Shown here one piece after another: positions 32,849 through 41,548 of a DNA stretch of 53,231 bases. Numbering within the stretch: the first letter of the stretch is position 1; each line of letters starts with the position of its first letter. A program made the translations under genes and the position numbers. The stretch covers positions 1-53,231 of the forward strand of contig CAZXIJ010000028.1 in the NCBI GenBank assembly GCA_964640725.1, written 5' to 3'. The stretch is from CALHVX01 sp964640725 (GTDB lineage: Bacteria > Pseudomonadota > Gammaproteobacteria > Pseudomonadales > Azotimanducaceae). The notes beneath the pieces were generated by a model. That model saw only the letters and a program-made list of their open reading frames with translations. It did no database searches and was not told the origin of the DNA.

Positions 32849-33495
32849 AAGGCGATCAGAGTGCGCGCAAAGGACGGTGGAAACCGCCCCGGCTGACGCG
32901 CTGGCTGTCAAAGCTGGAACAGCTGACCGGTCTGTATCTGGTCGCGGTGTTCCGCGCGCCCATCAGTCCCCGCTATCCGGCCCCGCCGAAAGGCGTTGCC
33001 ACACGCATCGCCGACAGCGCATTGCTCGCGCCCTATGTCGATCGGGACGGCTACGAACTGAGCCAGAGCTTCACGGCACCCGCTCTGGCTCGCGGCGAGC
33101 ACTGCGTGGTCACGCTGCTGGACGGCGAGCTGGCGGCGTACGGCTGGGTGAGCTATCGCGCCACGCCGCACCTGCATGGCCTGTGGGTCACCTTCGACGC
33201 CGGGCAGCGCTACAACTTCAAGAGCTTTACCCTGCCCGCCTATCGCGGCCGCCACCTGCGCGGCAGCTTTGGCGCTCTGCAGGCCCTCGACCAACAACAG
33301 GGCGCGAGTCACACGATCTCGTTCATCGCGCTCCACAATCGTGCCTCCATCCGCGCAGAGCAGCGCAACGGCGGCCGGCTGGCCGGCTACGCGGGCTACT
33401 GGCGACACCCCTGGGGGGCCTGGCCGTTTCGCTCAGCGGGCGCGCGGCGCTGCGGCTTCCGGTTCTACCGGCCCGGCACGGAAAGCACCGGCTGA
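32845..33495 (+). CDS. GNAT-like acetyltransferase, probable CTG start
   Basis: 216 aa if translation starts at CTG 32845. The in-frame stretch back to the previous stop (32785) holds no ATG, GTG or TTG before GTG 32947. A start at 32947 would cut off a plausible basic N-terminus (SARKGRWKPPRLTRWLSKLE). GGAG lies 6 bases before the CTG, and the CTG overlaps the deaminase stop as CTGA, like the other 4-base overlaps here. The protein shows GNAT features: VVTLLDGELAAYGWVSY, then LPAYRGRHLRGSF (acetyl-CoA loop region) and IALHNRASIRAEQRNG. Substrate unknown. Confidence 0.7.
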   Translation: MKGDQSARKGRWKPPRLTRWLSKLEQLTGLYLVAVFRAPISPRYPAPPKGVATRIADSALLAPYVDRDGYELSQSFTAPALARGEHCVVTLLDGELAAYGWVSYRATPHLHGLWVTFDAGQRYNFKSFTLPAYRGRHLRGSFGALQALDQQQGASHTISFIALHNRASIRAEQRNGGRLAGYAGYWRHPWGAWPFRSAGARRCGFRFYRPGTESTG

Positions 33496-33505
33496 CCCTC
33501 GTGCG

Positions 33506-34957
33506 CTACTGAAACAGCGGCTCGTCGAAGCTGCGCAGCTTGCGGGAATGCAGTGACCGCGCTTCGGCCTCGCCGCGCAGCGCATCGTTTGCGCGCAGGG
33601 AGATCTCCAGATGCTGGCCGATTCGTTGCTGGTAGAAGGTGTTGGCCATACCGGGCAACTTCAGCTCGCCGTGCAGCGGCTTGTCAGACACACAGAGCAG
33701 CGTGCCGTAGGGCACCCGGTACCGGTAACCGTTGGCGGCAATGGTGGCGGACTCCATATCGATCGCGATCGCGCGGGACTTGTTGAGCCGCTCGGCGATC
33801 CGATCAAAGGACAGCTCCCAGTTGCGATCGCCCGTCGTCACCACCGTGCCGGTACGCAGATAGCGCTTCAGCTCGTTTTCGGTGCATCCGGTCACGTCGC
33901 GCACGGCGCCGGTGAGCGCCAGCTGCACCTCGGCAATGGTCGGCAGCGGGATCGATGGGGGCAGGTCGTCGTCAAGCACGCCGTCGTCCCGCAGGTAGGC
34001 GTGCGCCAGCACGTAGTCGCCCAGCTGCTGCGTGCGACGCAGGCCACCGCAGTGGCCGATCATCAGCCAGGAATGGGGGCGCAGTACGGCAATGTGATCG
34101 GTAATCGTCTTGGCGTTGGACGGCCCGACGCCAATGTTCACCAGGGTATCGCCCATGCGGTTTTTGCGCACCAGGTGGTACGCGGGCATCTGCGGCATCT
34201 TGAAGCTCGCATCGGCCGGGGACTTGCCCTGCTTTGCCGTGGTCACCCGGTCGCCGGGCTCCACGATCGCTTCCGCGCGGCCGGCCGCCAGCTCGGCCTC
34301 GGCGTACTCCAGAAACTCGTCAACGTAGCGCTGGTAGTTGGTAAACAGCACAAAGCGCTGGAAGTGCCGCGGGCTGGTGGCGGTGTAGTGATGCAGGCGA
34401 TAGAGCGAGTAGTCCGTGCGCTGTGCCGTGAAGAGCGACAGCGGCAAAGCCCCCTCGCTCTTGAGAATCTGCCGCCCGTCGACGATCTCGTCGTTCATCT
34501 CCATCAGGTTGGGGGTATAAAAGTGCCGCTGAATGCCCATAGGATTGCGCTGCGTGTCTTGCGCCTGGAAAGGATCCAGGGCGAAAGGTAACGGAATCGG
34601 CTCCCGGGAAGCTTCTACCCGAAAGATCGGGTCGAAGCGCTCGGCAATGCGCTCGAGCTGGTCCAGCAGGTAGTCGGCGAACAGGTCCGGCTGCGTCACC
34701 GTGGTCGCATGCAGGTTGGTACTGGCGATGCGCCCCATGGATAGCCGGCTGGTCTGAATCGACTTTTCCGGCGAGATTTCCACGCTGATCTGCGGGTAGA
34801 CGCCAACGGCCTCTGCCGGGTCAGGATCTTTGCCCGCGACGTAGCCGGTGTACTGGCGCCGGATCAGGTCCAGGGAATCAGCGTAGATCTGTGACAGCCG
34901 CTTGACTGCCTCGGCGGGGGTCGCGCAGCGACGGGGGTCCGTAGGTTCTTGTTTCAT
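33506..34957 (-). CDS. amn: AMP nucleosidase
   Basis: 483-aa enzyme hydrolysing AMP to adenine and ribose-5-phosphate, close to the E. coli Amn length. The N-terminal regulatory domain has YPQISVEI and SRLSMGRIAS; the C-terminal nucleoside-phosphorylase-like domain has VNIGVGPSNAKTITDHIAVLRP, MIGHCGGLR, TGDRNWEL, then AIDMESATIAANGYRYRVPYGTLLCVSDKPLHGE with the Met-Glu pair and catalytic Asp. It supplies adenine to the deaminases in this window. It is alone, converging on the GNAT gene; no operon partner. Confidence 0.95.
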   Translation of the reverse strand: MKQEPTDPRRCATPAEAVKRLSQIYADSLDLIRRQYTGYVAGKDPDPAEAVGVYPQISVEISPEKSIQTSRLSMGRIASTNLHATTVTQPDLFADYLLDQLERIAERFDPIFRVEASREPIPLPFALDPFQAQDTQRNPMGIQRHFYTPNLMEMNDEIVDGRQILKSEGALPLSLFTAQRTDYSLYRLHHYTATSPRHFQRFVLFTNYQRYVDEFLEYAEAELAAGRAEAIVEPGDRVTTAKQGKSPADASFKMPQMPAYHLVRKNRMGDTLVNIGVGPSNAKTITDHIAVLRPHSWLMIGHCGGLRRTQQLGDYVLAHAYLRDDGVLDDDLPPSIPLPTIAEVQLALTGAVRDVTGCTENELKRYLRTGTVVTTGDRNWELSFDRIAERLNKSRAIAIDMESATIAANGYRYRVPYGTLLCVSDKPLHGELKLPGMANTFYQQRIGQHLEISLRANDALRGEAEARSLHSRKLRSFDEPLFQ

Positions 34958-35002
34958 GCCCGCAGTCTAGCGCCTTCCTCCGCCCCAGGCTGCGACAGTT
35001 CG

Positions 35003-35782
35003 CTAAGTCGGCTGGCCGCCGGCTACGTCCAGAAACTGGCCGGTGACCCAGGCGGCTGCCGGCGACGCAAAGAACGCCGCCGCGGCCGCGCAATCCTCCG
35101 GCGTGCCCGTGCGGCCCAGGGGAATATTCGGCGCGAAGGCCGCCTTCGCTTCCTGTTCGCCCAGACCCATGGTCTGTTCCAGCATCTCGGTGACCACGAC
35201 GCCGGGCGCAATGCAGTTCACCGTGATGCCCCGCGGCGCGTACTCCACAGCCATGGTGCGCGTCAGGCTGATCATGCCCATGTTGGCCGCCGAGTAGACG
35301 CCAAAGCCAGGCGACGGTTTGTGCGCCGCGATGGAGATGATATTGATGATGCGGCCGCCATCGTTCATGCGATTGGCCGCCTGCTGCGCGCCCCAGAACT
35401 TGGTCTTCATGTTGAAGTGCAGCTGCTCTTCGAACTTGTCGAGCGCGATGTCGGGCAACGCGTGCATCTTGCGGTCAAGGTTGCCGCCCGCGTTGTTCAC
35501 CATGATGTCCAGCGGCCCAAGGCGTTCAACGACTTCGTCCAGTGCTTTGGGAATGGCGGTGAAGTCCATGACGTCGACGCTCAGCGCCAGCGCCCGTCTG
35601 CCCCGGGCCTCGATTTCTGCCGCTACGGCATCCACGTCTTCCTGGCGCCGGGCAAAGACTGCGACGTCGGCGCCGCAATCGGCCAGGCCCAGGGCAATGC
35701 CCCGGCCGATGCCGCGGCCACCGCCGGTCACTACGGCGACTTTGCCGTCCAGGCGAAACTGATCGTGCAGGTTGGTACTCAT
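35003..35782 (-). CDS. Short-chain dehydrogenase/reductase lacking the catalytic lysine
   Basis: 259-aa Rossmann protein. NAD(P)-binding TGGGRGIG (residues 19-26), NNAGG (96-100), Ser150 and Tyr163 are in place. The expected YxxxK reads YSAAN, so the lysine is Asn167 (AAC, 35282-35284). The C-terminal ITVNCIAPG and AWVTGQFLDVAGGQPT are typical of the family. GAGGA at 7 bases before ATG 35782 decides the start. It follows two MaoC-like genes on the same strand; together they look like an acyl-CoA or ketone-processing set. Substrate unknown; activity could be altered or need another lysine. Confidence 0.85.
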   Translation of the reverse strand: MSTNLHDQFRLDGKVAVVTGGGRGIGRGIALGLADCGADVAVFARRQEDVDAVAAEIEARGRRALALSVDVMDFTAIPKALDEVVERLGPLDIMVNNAGGNLDRKMHALPDIALDKFEEQLHFNMKTKFWGAQQAANRMNDGGRIINIISIAAHKPSPGFGVYSAANMGMISLTRTMAVEYAPRGITVNCIAPGVVVTEMLEQTMGLGEQEAKAAFAPNIPLGRTGTPEDCAAAAAFFASPAAAWVTGQFLDVAGGQPT

Positions 35783-35792
35783 CGTCTGGTCC

Positions 35793-36200
35793 TCAGTCCG
35801 GTAGCCGGACGGTCGCGCGCCCTTCGAGCGGGTTATCTGTATCCGGCCGGTCGAGCCAGATATCGCAATCGGCGTAGCGCACGCCATCTTCTTCGCGCAC
35901 CGCTGTGACGCGCCCGCGGGCTGTGATGTGGTCTTCGTCCAGCACCACCAGCGGGAAGGTCATGAACACCCGGGCAATACTGCCGACCCCGGTCCAGGCA
36001 TGGAGCATGTTGACCATGTAGCTGAGCCCCAGGGGCCCCTGATTGATCGTGTGCTTGCCGTAGCCCAGCTTGTCGACCACACGGGAATCCCAATGCACCG
36101 GGTTCGGGTCTCGCAGGATTGCGGCCATAGTGCGCATGCGCGCGGCGCTGACGCTGGGCATTTCCCAGGGCGGCACCAGATCTCCGACGCTCACGTTCAT
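35793..36200 (-). CDS. MaoC-like dehydratase (hotdog fold)
   Basis: 135-aa protein with the hydratase-2 motif RDPNPVHWD, where Asp and His form the catalytic pair for hydrating enoyl-CoA-type substrates. The rest (NQGPLGLSYMVNMLHAWTG, then VLDEDHITARGRVTAV) fits the single hotdog fold. The ATG overlaps the stop of the upstream MaoC-like gene as ATGA, and an SDR follows 10 bases later. The pair could form a two-subunit hydratase. No acyl-CoA ligase or dehydrogenase is adjacent, so the pathway is unclear. Confidence 0.8.
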   Translation of the reverse strand: MNVSVGDLVPPWEMPSVSAARMRTMAAILRDPNPVHWDSRVVDKLGYGKHTINQGPLGLSYMVNMLHAWTGVGSIARVFMTFPLVVLDEDHITARGRVTAVREEDGVRYADCDIWLDRPDTDNPLEGRATVRLPD

Positions 36201-36652
36201 CGCGGTCCCCTCCGGTAGTGCCAGGTCACGACGGTCGATGCGGCGGCCTCGTCGACGTCGTCGTACAGGTCAAAGCGAAACTGAATCCGGTCGTAGGTGC
36301 GCTTGCCGTTCTCGACCCGGTCCGCTTCCGTAATCTTCGCTTCGACGCGATACTCAAGTTCTTCGCGCAGCGGTTTCCGAAAGATCCAGTCGTAGCTCTC
36401 GATGCCAATGGAAGAGTCCGAATCTGCCTGCCCCAGAGCAAACATCTCGGCAATACTGGTGTTGGCCCCCAGAATCGGCATGTGAAAGAGCGCCACAGGA
36501 TGCGCGTAGTCGTCCGGCAGAGGATCCGCCCCCGTGCATTCCGTGAGCAGAAAATTTTCCCAGTGCGCGATGGTGTAGCGGCCCCCGGGGAACTGGTGTC
36601 CCACCAGAGCCCGGATCTCTGCCACCGGCGGCGGCGTCTTGGCCTCGGCCAT
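36197..36652 (-). CDS. MaoC/FAS1-like hotdog protein, partner of the following MaoC
   Basis: 151-aa hotdog protein resembling the N-terminal, non-catalytic half of two-domain hydratases: IRALVGHQFPGGRYTI, then HPVALFHMPILGANTS and IESYDWIFRKPLREELEYRVEAKI. It lacks the DxNPxH catalytic motif that its neighbour has, so the two proteins probably form a heterodimer. A GGGAGGGG ribosome site precedes ATG 36652 by about 9 bases. First gene of the three-gene set MaoC-like, MaoC, SDR. Confidence 0.7.
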   Translation of the reverse strand: MAEAKTPPPVAEIRALVGHQFPGGRYTIAHWENFLLTECTGADPLPDDYAHPVALFHMPILGANTSIAEMFALGQADSDSSIGIESYDWIFRKPLREELEYRVEAKITEADRVENGKRTYDRIQFRFDLYDDVDEAAASTVVTWHYRRGPR

Positions 36653-36705
36653 AAGCGTATCCCCTCCCGTTGCTGACCGGCGCGGTGCGCCCCGGTGACT
36701 CGAAG

Positions 36706-38016
36706 CTATAGGAGAGCGAACTTGACCGCAAACACCACGGCGATCAGATACACGGCAGCCGGGCACTCGGCCGGCCGACCCGACGCCACTTTGATGACCG
36801 CGTAACTGATGAAGCCCACGCCGATGCCGTCCGCAATGGAGTAGGCGAGCGGCATTGCCAGGGCGGTAACAACCGCCGGGGCCGCCTCGGTCACGTCGTC
36901 CCAGTCGATATCAGCCAGCCCACGGGCCATGACGCAGGCAACAAACAGCAGCGCCGCTGCAGAGGCGTAGGCCGGCATGCTTTGCGCCAGCGGGGCGAAC
37001 AGCAGGCACAGCCCGAACAGCAGGGCGATCACGACGGCGGTCAGGCCCGTCCGGCCGCCGGCCTCGACGCCTGCGGCGCTCTCGATGAAGCTGGTCGTCG
37101 ATGACGTGCCGGCCACCGCCCCGGCGACCGTCGCGCTCGAATCTGCCAGCAGGGCATTGCGCAATCGCGGCAGCTTGCCATCGGCGTCGAGCAGATTGCT
37201 GCGAGTCACGATGGCAACCAGAGTGCCCGCCGTATCAAACAGATCGACCAGCAGCAACGCGAGGATGACGGTCATCATGCTGACGTTGAACGCGCCGGCA
37301 ATATCGAGCTGCCCCAACACCGGCATGACCGACGGCGGCGCTGACACCAGTCCGTGAAACTCCGCGTTGCCGCTGAGCCAACCCGCGGTCGCGACGGTCA
37401 TCATGCCGATGATGACCGCGCCGGTAACACCGCGAGCGGTCAAGGCCGCGATGAGCATGAAGCCGAGCAGCGCCGCGATGGGCGCAAAGCTCGTGAGGTC
37501 GCCAAAGCCGACCAGCGTTGCCGGATTGCCCACCACGATGCCGGCGTTCTGCATGGCGATAAACGCCAGGAACAGGCCGATGCCCGATGCCATGCCGAGC
37601 TTGAGGTTTTTCGGGATCGAATTGATGAGCCACTCCCGGACGGGCAGCACGCTCAGGATCAGAAATAAAATGCCGGACAGGAACACCGCTCCGAGGGCCG
37701 CCTGCCAGGCGAAGCCCGCGGTGAGCACCACGCTGTAGGTAAAGAACGCGTTCTGCCCCATCCCGGGCGCGAGGCCAATGGGATAATTTGCCAGCAGGCC
37801 CATGAGCAGCGTGCCGACCATGATGGCGATGATGGTCGCGACAAACACGGCGCCGAAGTCCATGCCGGCTTCCGAGAGAATCGCAGGGTTGACGACAATG
37901 ATGTACGCCATGGCCAGGAAGGTGGTGACGCCCCCGATCACTTCGCTGCGGATCGTCGATCCCTGCGCGCTAATCTCGAAGCGCCGATCAAGCCAGGCGG
38001 TTAGGCCTTGCGTCAT
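36706..38016 (-). CDS. NCS2-family purine permease (AzgA/GhxP-like)
   Basis: 436-aa inner-membrane permease with about 12-13 hydrophobic helices. The start is highly characteristic of the AzgA group: VIGGVTTFLAMAYIIVVNPAILSEAGMDFGAVF, with GLAPGMGQNAFF and LFDTAGTLVAI and TSSTTSFIESAAGVEAGGRTG further on. Members are proton symporters for adenine, guanine and hypoxanthine. It would import bases for guaD, adenine deaminase and XDH. It is divergent from the second permease across 155 bases. Confidence 0.92.
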   Translation of the reverse strand: MTQGLTAWLDRRFEISAQGSTIRSEVIGGVTTFLAMAYIIVVNPAILSEAGMDFGAVFVATIIAIMVGTLLMGLLANYPIGLAPGMGQNAFFTYSVVLTAGFAWQAALGAVFLSGILFLILSVLPVREWLINSIPKNLKLGMASGIGLFLAFIAMQNAGIVVGNPATLVGFGDLTSFAPIAALLGFMLIAALTARGVTGAVIIGMMTVATAGWLSGNAEFHGLVSAPPSVMPVLGQLDIAGAFNVSMMTVILALLLVDLFDTAGTLVAIVTRSNLLDADGKLPRLRNALLADSSATVAGAVAGTSSTTSFIESAAGVEAGGRTGLTAVVIALLFGLCLLFAPLAQSMPAYASAAALLFVACVMARGLADIDWDDVTEAAPAVVTALAMPLAYSIADGIGVGFISYAVIKVASGRPAECPAAVYLIAVVFAVKFALL

Positions 38017-38160
38017 AGCTATCCATCAGCGCCGTCGCGCGGCTGCCCTGCCCCAAAGGGCTAGCCTCGCACGAAGCTTCAGCAGCAGCAATTCGCGGCA
38101 AGCGCGCTGCAGTCGTGCGCCGGGGCGTTCCACCCTCCATCTGTTTCGCCTCCGTGGCAC

Positions 38161-38166
38161 TATAAA
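38161..38166 (+). promoter_or_regulatory. TATAAA just before the NAT permease start
   Basis: TATAAA ends only 5 bases before the ATG at 38172. If it works as a -10, transcription would begin almost at the start codon and the message would be leaderless, which agrees with the absence of a ribosome site. No clear -35. Confidence 0.25.
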
Positions 38167-38171
38167 CAGCA

Positions 38172-39512
38172 ATGGAAACCCCTGCGCCCGATCTGCTGTT
38201 TGGCCTCGACGACCGCCCGCCCTGGCCCCAGGCACTGCTCGCGGCGATCGCACACCTGCTCGCCATCGTTGCGAGCATCGCCACCGCGCCGCTGCTCATC
38301 GCCCAGGGCCTGCAGCTCGATGGCGCCACCACCAGCTACGTGATCAGCAGCGCCTTGCTGATCTCCGGGGTCGCCACACTGATCCAGATCAACCGCATCG
38401 GCCCCTTCGGCTCCGGGCTGCTGTCGGTTCAGGGGACCAGCTTTGCGTTCATTGGCGCCCTGATGCTCGCCGGCGGGGTGCTGGCGGGCCGCGGGCTCAG
38501 CAGCGAAGCCACCATCGGCGTGCTTCTGGGCAGCGCTGCGGTCGGAGCAGCGCTAACGATTCTGGGCGGGTTATACGTGCAGCGCCTGTCCCGGTTCATT
38601 ACGCCCAACGTCACCGGCATCGCTATTTTTCTGCTGGGGCTGACCCTGATCGGCGCCGCCTGGAACAACTTCGGTTTCAGCCTTGCCGCTGCCCGGGATG
38701 TCGGCCGGGAGCCCGGCGTCTGGGCGCAGGCAGCCGTGGTCATCGGCACCATCGTGGTGCTTGCCACCCGGGCAAATCCCTGGCTGCGGCTGCTCAGCAT
38801 CGTTGCCGGGCTGACGGCAGGCATGCTCTTTGCGCTGGCAACGGGGCAAGCGGCGCCGTTGCCCGAAATCAGCGGCGGGTTGGCGCTGGTACAGCCTTTC
38901 AGGTTTCCCCTGGGCTTCGATCTGGGGGTCTTCCTGATCCTGACGCCCATCTACTTCGTGACCATGACGGAGTCCATTGGCGATCTCACCGCAACCACCG
39001 TGCTGTCGCGGCAGCCAACGAGCGGCGCGCCCTACTGGCGGCGCATCCGCGGCGGCGTCATGGCCGACGGCCTGAACTCCATTCTGGCAGCCACCATGGG
39101 CACCTTTCCCAACACCACCTTCAGCCAGAACAACGGCGTGATCGCCCTGACTGGCGTCGCCAGCCGCTTCGTTGGCGTGATCGTTGCGCTGCTGCTGATC
39201 GCTCTGGGCTTGCTGCCTGCGTTCAGCGCCCTGTTTCAGAGCATTCCCGGCGGCGTGCTGCACAGCACGACTGCCCTGCTCTTCGCCATGATTGCGCTGA
39301 CCGGGGTACGCTTGCTGCGCCAGACAGGCAATCCCCGGCGGGCCATGGCACTCCTCGTCATCAGCACGGCGGTTGCCTTCGCGCTCACCCAGGTGCCCGA
39401 CCTGCTGGATGCCCGGGGCATCGAGCTGGCCGCAAGCCTGACCCTGCTGTGCAATTTTCCCGTCGCGACCGGTGCGTTGACGGCTCTGATCCTGGAGATT
39501 CTGCTGCCGTGA
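38172..39512 (+). CDS. Xanthine/uracil permease family protein (NCS2/NAT)
   Basis: 446-aa membrane protein with about 12-14 helices. The NAT signature is visible in GTFPNTTFSQNNGVIALTG, near a conserved acidic segment TPIYFVTMTESIGDLTATT. The QNNGxxxxT and PNTTFSQN patterns agree with xanthine/urate carriers of the XanQ/UacT group rather than uracil-only carriers. It is the first gene of the plus-strand operon; the allantoate amidohydrolase start overlaps its stop as GTGA. Urate, xanthine or allantoin are all plausible substrates. Confidence 0.88.
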   Translation: METPAPDLLFGLDDRPPWPQALLAAIAHLLAIVASIATAPLLIAQGLQLDGATTSYVISSALLISGVATLIQINRIGPFGSGLLSVQGTSFAFIGALMLAGGVLAGRGLSSEATIGVLLGSAAVGAALTILGGLYVQRLSRFITPNVTGIAIFLLGLTLIGAAWNNFGFSLAAARDVGREPGVWAQAAVVIGTIVVLATRANPWLRLLSIVAGLTAGMLFALATGQAAPLPEISGGLALVQPFRFPLGFDLGVFLILTPIYFVTMTESIGDLTATTVLSRQPTSGAPYWRRIRGGVMADGLNSILAATMGTFPNTTFSQNNGVIALTGVASRFVGVIVALLLIALGLLPAFSALFQSIPGGVLHSTTALLFAMIALTGVRLLRQTGNPRRAMALLVISTAVAFALTQVPDLLDARGIELAASLTLLCNFPVATGALTALILEILLP

Positions 39513-40750
39513 CCGATCTCAACGCCGCCGCCAGCGCCGAGCGGCTCCTTGCGCAGTGCGATGTCCTGGCCGGCTTCAGCAGCCTTGGGCACGGCATTTG
39601 CCGCACCTGGCTGAGCCCCGAACACAAGGCCTGCAACGAGCAGGTAGCGCAGTGGATGAGCGCCGCGGGCCTGACCGTGCGCGTCGATGCCGCGGGCAGC
39701 CTGATCGGCCATCGTCCAGGCGCCGCGGGGAATGCCCCGGTACTGCTCATCGGCTCCCATCTGGACTCGATCCCGGACGCCGGGCGCTACGACGGCATCC
39801 TGGGTGTCCTGCTGGGCATTGAAGTGTGTGCTGCCCTGGGCGACACGCCGTTGCCCTTCGCGATCGACGTCATCGGCTTTGGCGAAGAGGAGGGGGTGCG
39901 CTTTGGCACCACCCTGATGACCAGTCGAGCCACCGCCGGCACCTTCGAGGCAGAGTGGCTGGCCCTGCAGGATGCCGATGGCACGACGGTCGCCCAGGCC
40001 CTGGACCGCTTTGGGCTGAACGCTGCCCGCATCGCGGACGCGGCGTACGATGGCGGGCAGTTGCTGGGCTATCTGGAGGCCCACATCGAGCAGGGCCCGG
40101 TGCTGGAAGATCTCGGTCTGCCCCTGGCGGTGGTGACCAGCATCGCCGGTGCCAAGCGCCTCGCCTTCGAGATCGGCGGCATGGCCGCCCATGCCGGAAC
40201 CATGCCCATGGATCGACGGCAGGACGCGCTGGTCGGCGCGGCTCACTGCATCGCTGCCATCGAGCAGCAGGCGGTCGCGCACGGCGTGCTGGCCACCGTG
40301 GGCACCATCGAAGCGCTGCCCGGCGGGGTCAACGTCGTGCCCGGCGGGGCGCGTTTTACGCTCGACATTCGCGCGGGCGATGACGGCCGCCGGGAAGCCG
40401 CGCTGGATGCGATTGCGGCCGCGGCCGAGCGCTGCTGCGCCGATCGCGGGCTCACCATTGACGTGCAGCTGCTGCACCAGGCATCCGCGGCGCCCTGCGA
40501 CCCGACGCTGCAGGCGGCCATCGCGCGCGGCATCGAGGCAACGGGGCAGACACCTCACTATATGGAGAGCGGCGCAGGCCACGACGCCATGGCGCTGGCA
40601 ACGCTGTGCCCCGTCGGTATGCTGTTCCTGCGCTGCACGGGCGGCATCAGTCACCATCCGGACGAAGCGGTCCTGGTCGATGACGTGGCCCGCACCTTTA
40701 CGGCCCTGCACGCAACGGTTCAGGCCCTGGCGGCGGAACACGCCCGCTAG
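39509..40750 (+). CDS. allC: Allantoate amidohydrolase (M20-type amidohydrolase)
   Basis: 413-aa metalloenzyme of the carbamoylase/AllC group, expected to turn allantoate into ureidoglycine, CO2 and ammonia. Metal-binding segments: GSHLDSIPDAGRYDGILGV, FGEEEGVRFG, HIEQGPVLE and late GISHHPDE. Dimerisation-domain motif GGMAAHAGTMPMDRRQDAL is present. The GTG at 39509 overlaps the permease stop as GTGA; a long open frame upstream in the same phase is not coding. Neighbours (ureidoglycine aminohydrolase, ureidoglycolate amidohydrolase) favour allantoate over other N-carbamoyl substrates. Confidence 0.88.
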   Translation: MTDLNAAASAERLLAQCDVLAGFSSLGHGICRTWLSPEHKACNEQVAQWMSAAGLTVRVDAAGSLIGHRPGAAGNAPVLLIGSHLDSIPDAGRYDGILGVLLGIEVCAALGDTPLPFAIDVIGFGEEEGVRFGTTLMTSRATAGTFEAEWLALQDADGTTVAQALDRFGLNAARIADAAYDGGQLLGYLEAHIEQGPVLEDLGLPLAVVTSIAGAKRLAFEIGGMAAHAGTMPMDRRQDALVGAAHCIAAIEQQAVAHGVLATVGTIEALPGGVNVVPGGARFTLDIRAGDDGRREAALDAIAAAAERCCADRGLTIDVQLLHQASAAPCDPTLQAAIARGIEATGQTPHYMESGAGHDAMALATLCPVGMLFLRCTGGISHHPDEAVLVDDVARTFTALHATVQALAAEHAR

Positions 40751-40780
40751 CGAATACAACAAGAGAATCAGGAGAACCCT

Positions 40781-41548
40781 TTGGCTGCCGATCCGGAACT
40801 GCGACCCATTCTGAACCCCGGCATCAGCCGGTCGAGCGTGCAGCGCGATCACGCGGTGATCACGCCCGAATCGCACGTGCCGGTGCTGCTGCCTGGCTGG
40901 GACAACGCCGAGGCCGTGGTGCTGATCTCCCAGGAAATGGGCGCCAAGTTCGGGCAGCTGCTGGCGCACTGTCATGCCGGTGCCCGGCTGACACCACTCG
41001 CCGACGGCGACGAGTACTTCGTGCTGACCTTGAGCGGTACCGCGCAGCTGCGCCACGGTGACTCGGCCCAGGAAATACCCGCAGATCACTACGCCTATCT
41101 CCCGCCTTCGCTGCCCTGGACCTTGAGCTGCGCGGACCCGGCCACCCTCATGTTTTTCCGCAAGCCCTATTGCCCGCTCGCAGGACACAGCGCACCGGCA
41201 CCCTTCGTGCGCGCGCTGGCCGACGTGCCAGCGGAGCCGTTCCTGGGCGACCAGGGCGCCCTGCTGCAAACCCTGCTGCCCGACGACCCGGCCTGGGACT
41301 GGGGCATCAACCTGTTTGAGTTCGTGCCCGGCGGCACGCTGCCCAACGTCGAAAACCATTTCATGGAACATGGCCTGTATCTGCTGGGCGGTCAGGGTGT
41401 TTACCGGCTCGGGGACCACTGGTATCCCGTGCAGGCCGGCGACTGCATCTGGATGGGCCCGTACCTGCTGCAGTGGTATGTCGCCGCCGGCAAAACCAAC
41501 AGCCGCTACATCTACTACAAGGAGATGAACCGTGCCCCACTCGGCTGA
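40781..41548 (+). CDS. allE: (S)-Ureidoglycine aminohydrolase (bicupin)
   Basis: 255-aa bicupin that releases ammonia from ureidoglycine to give (S)-ureidoglycolate. The N-terminal cupin carries DEYFVLTLSGTAQL; the C-terminal one carries NHFMEHGLYLLGGQGVYRL, then VQAGDCIWMGPYLLQWYVA and RYIYYKEMNR. These match the AllE/UGlyAH family, including the Mn-binding Glu-His set. The start is TTG at 40781, decided by AGGAGA with 6-base spacing. It is 30 bases behind allC and overlaps the next gene by 17 bases. Confidence 0.93.
   Translation: MAADPELRPILNPGISRSSVQRDHAVITPESHVPVLLPGWDNAEAVVLISQEMGAKFGQLLAHCHAGARLTPLADGDEYFVLTLSGTAQLRHGDSAQEIPADHYAYLPPSLPWTLSCADPATLMFFRKPYCPLAGHSAPAPFVRALADVPAEPFLGDQGALLQTLLPDDPAWDWGINLFEFVPGGTLPNVENHFMEHGLYLLGGQGVYRLGDHWYPVQAGDCIWMGPYLLQWYVAAGKTNSRYIYYKEMNRAPLG

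Noticed and set aside
37802..39508. In-frame extension upstream of the allantoate amidohydrolase
   Set aside because: It overlaps the AzgA-type and NAT permease genes; the GTGA junction at 39509 and the family N-terminus mark the real start.
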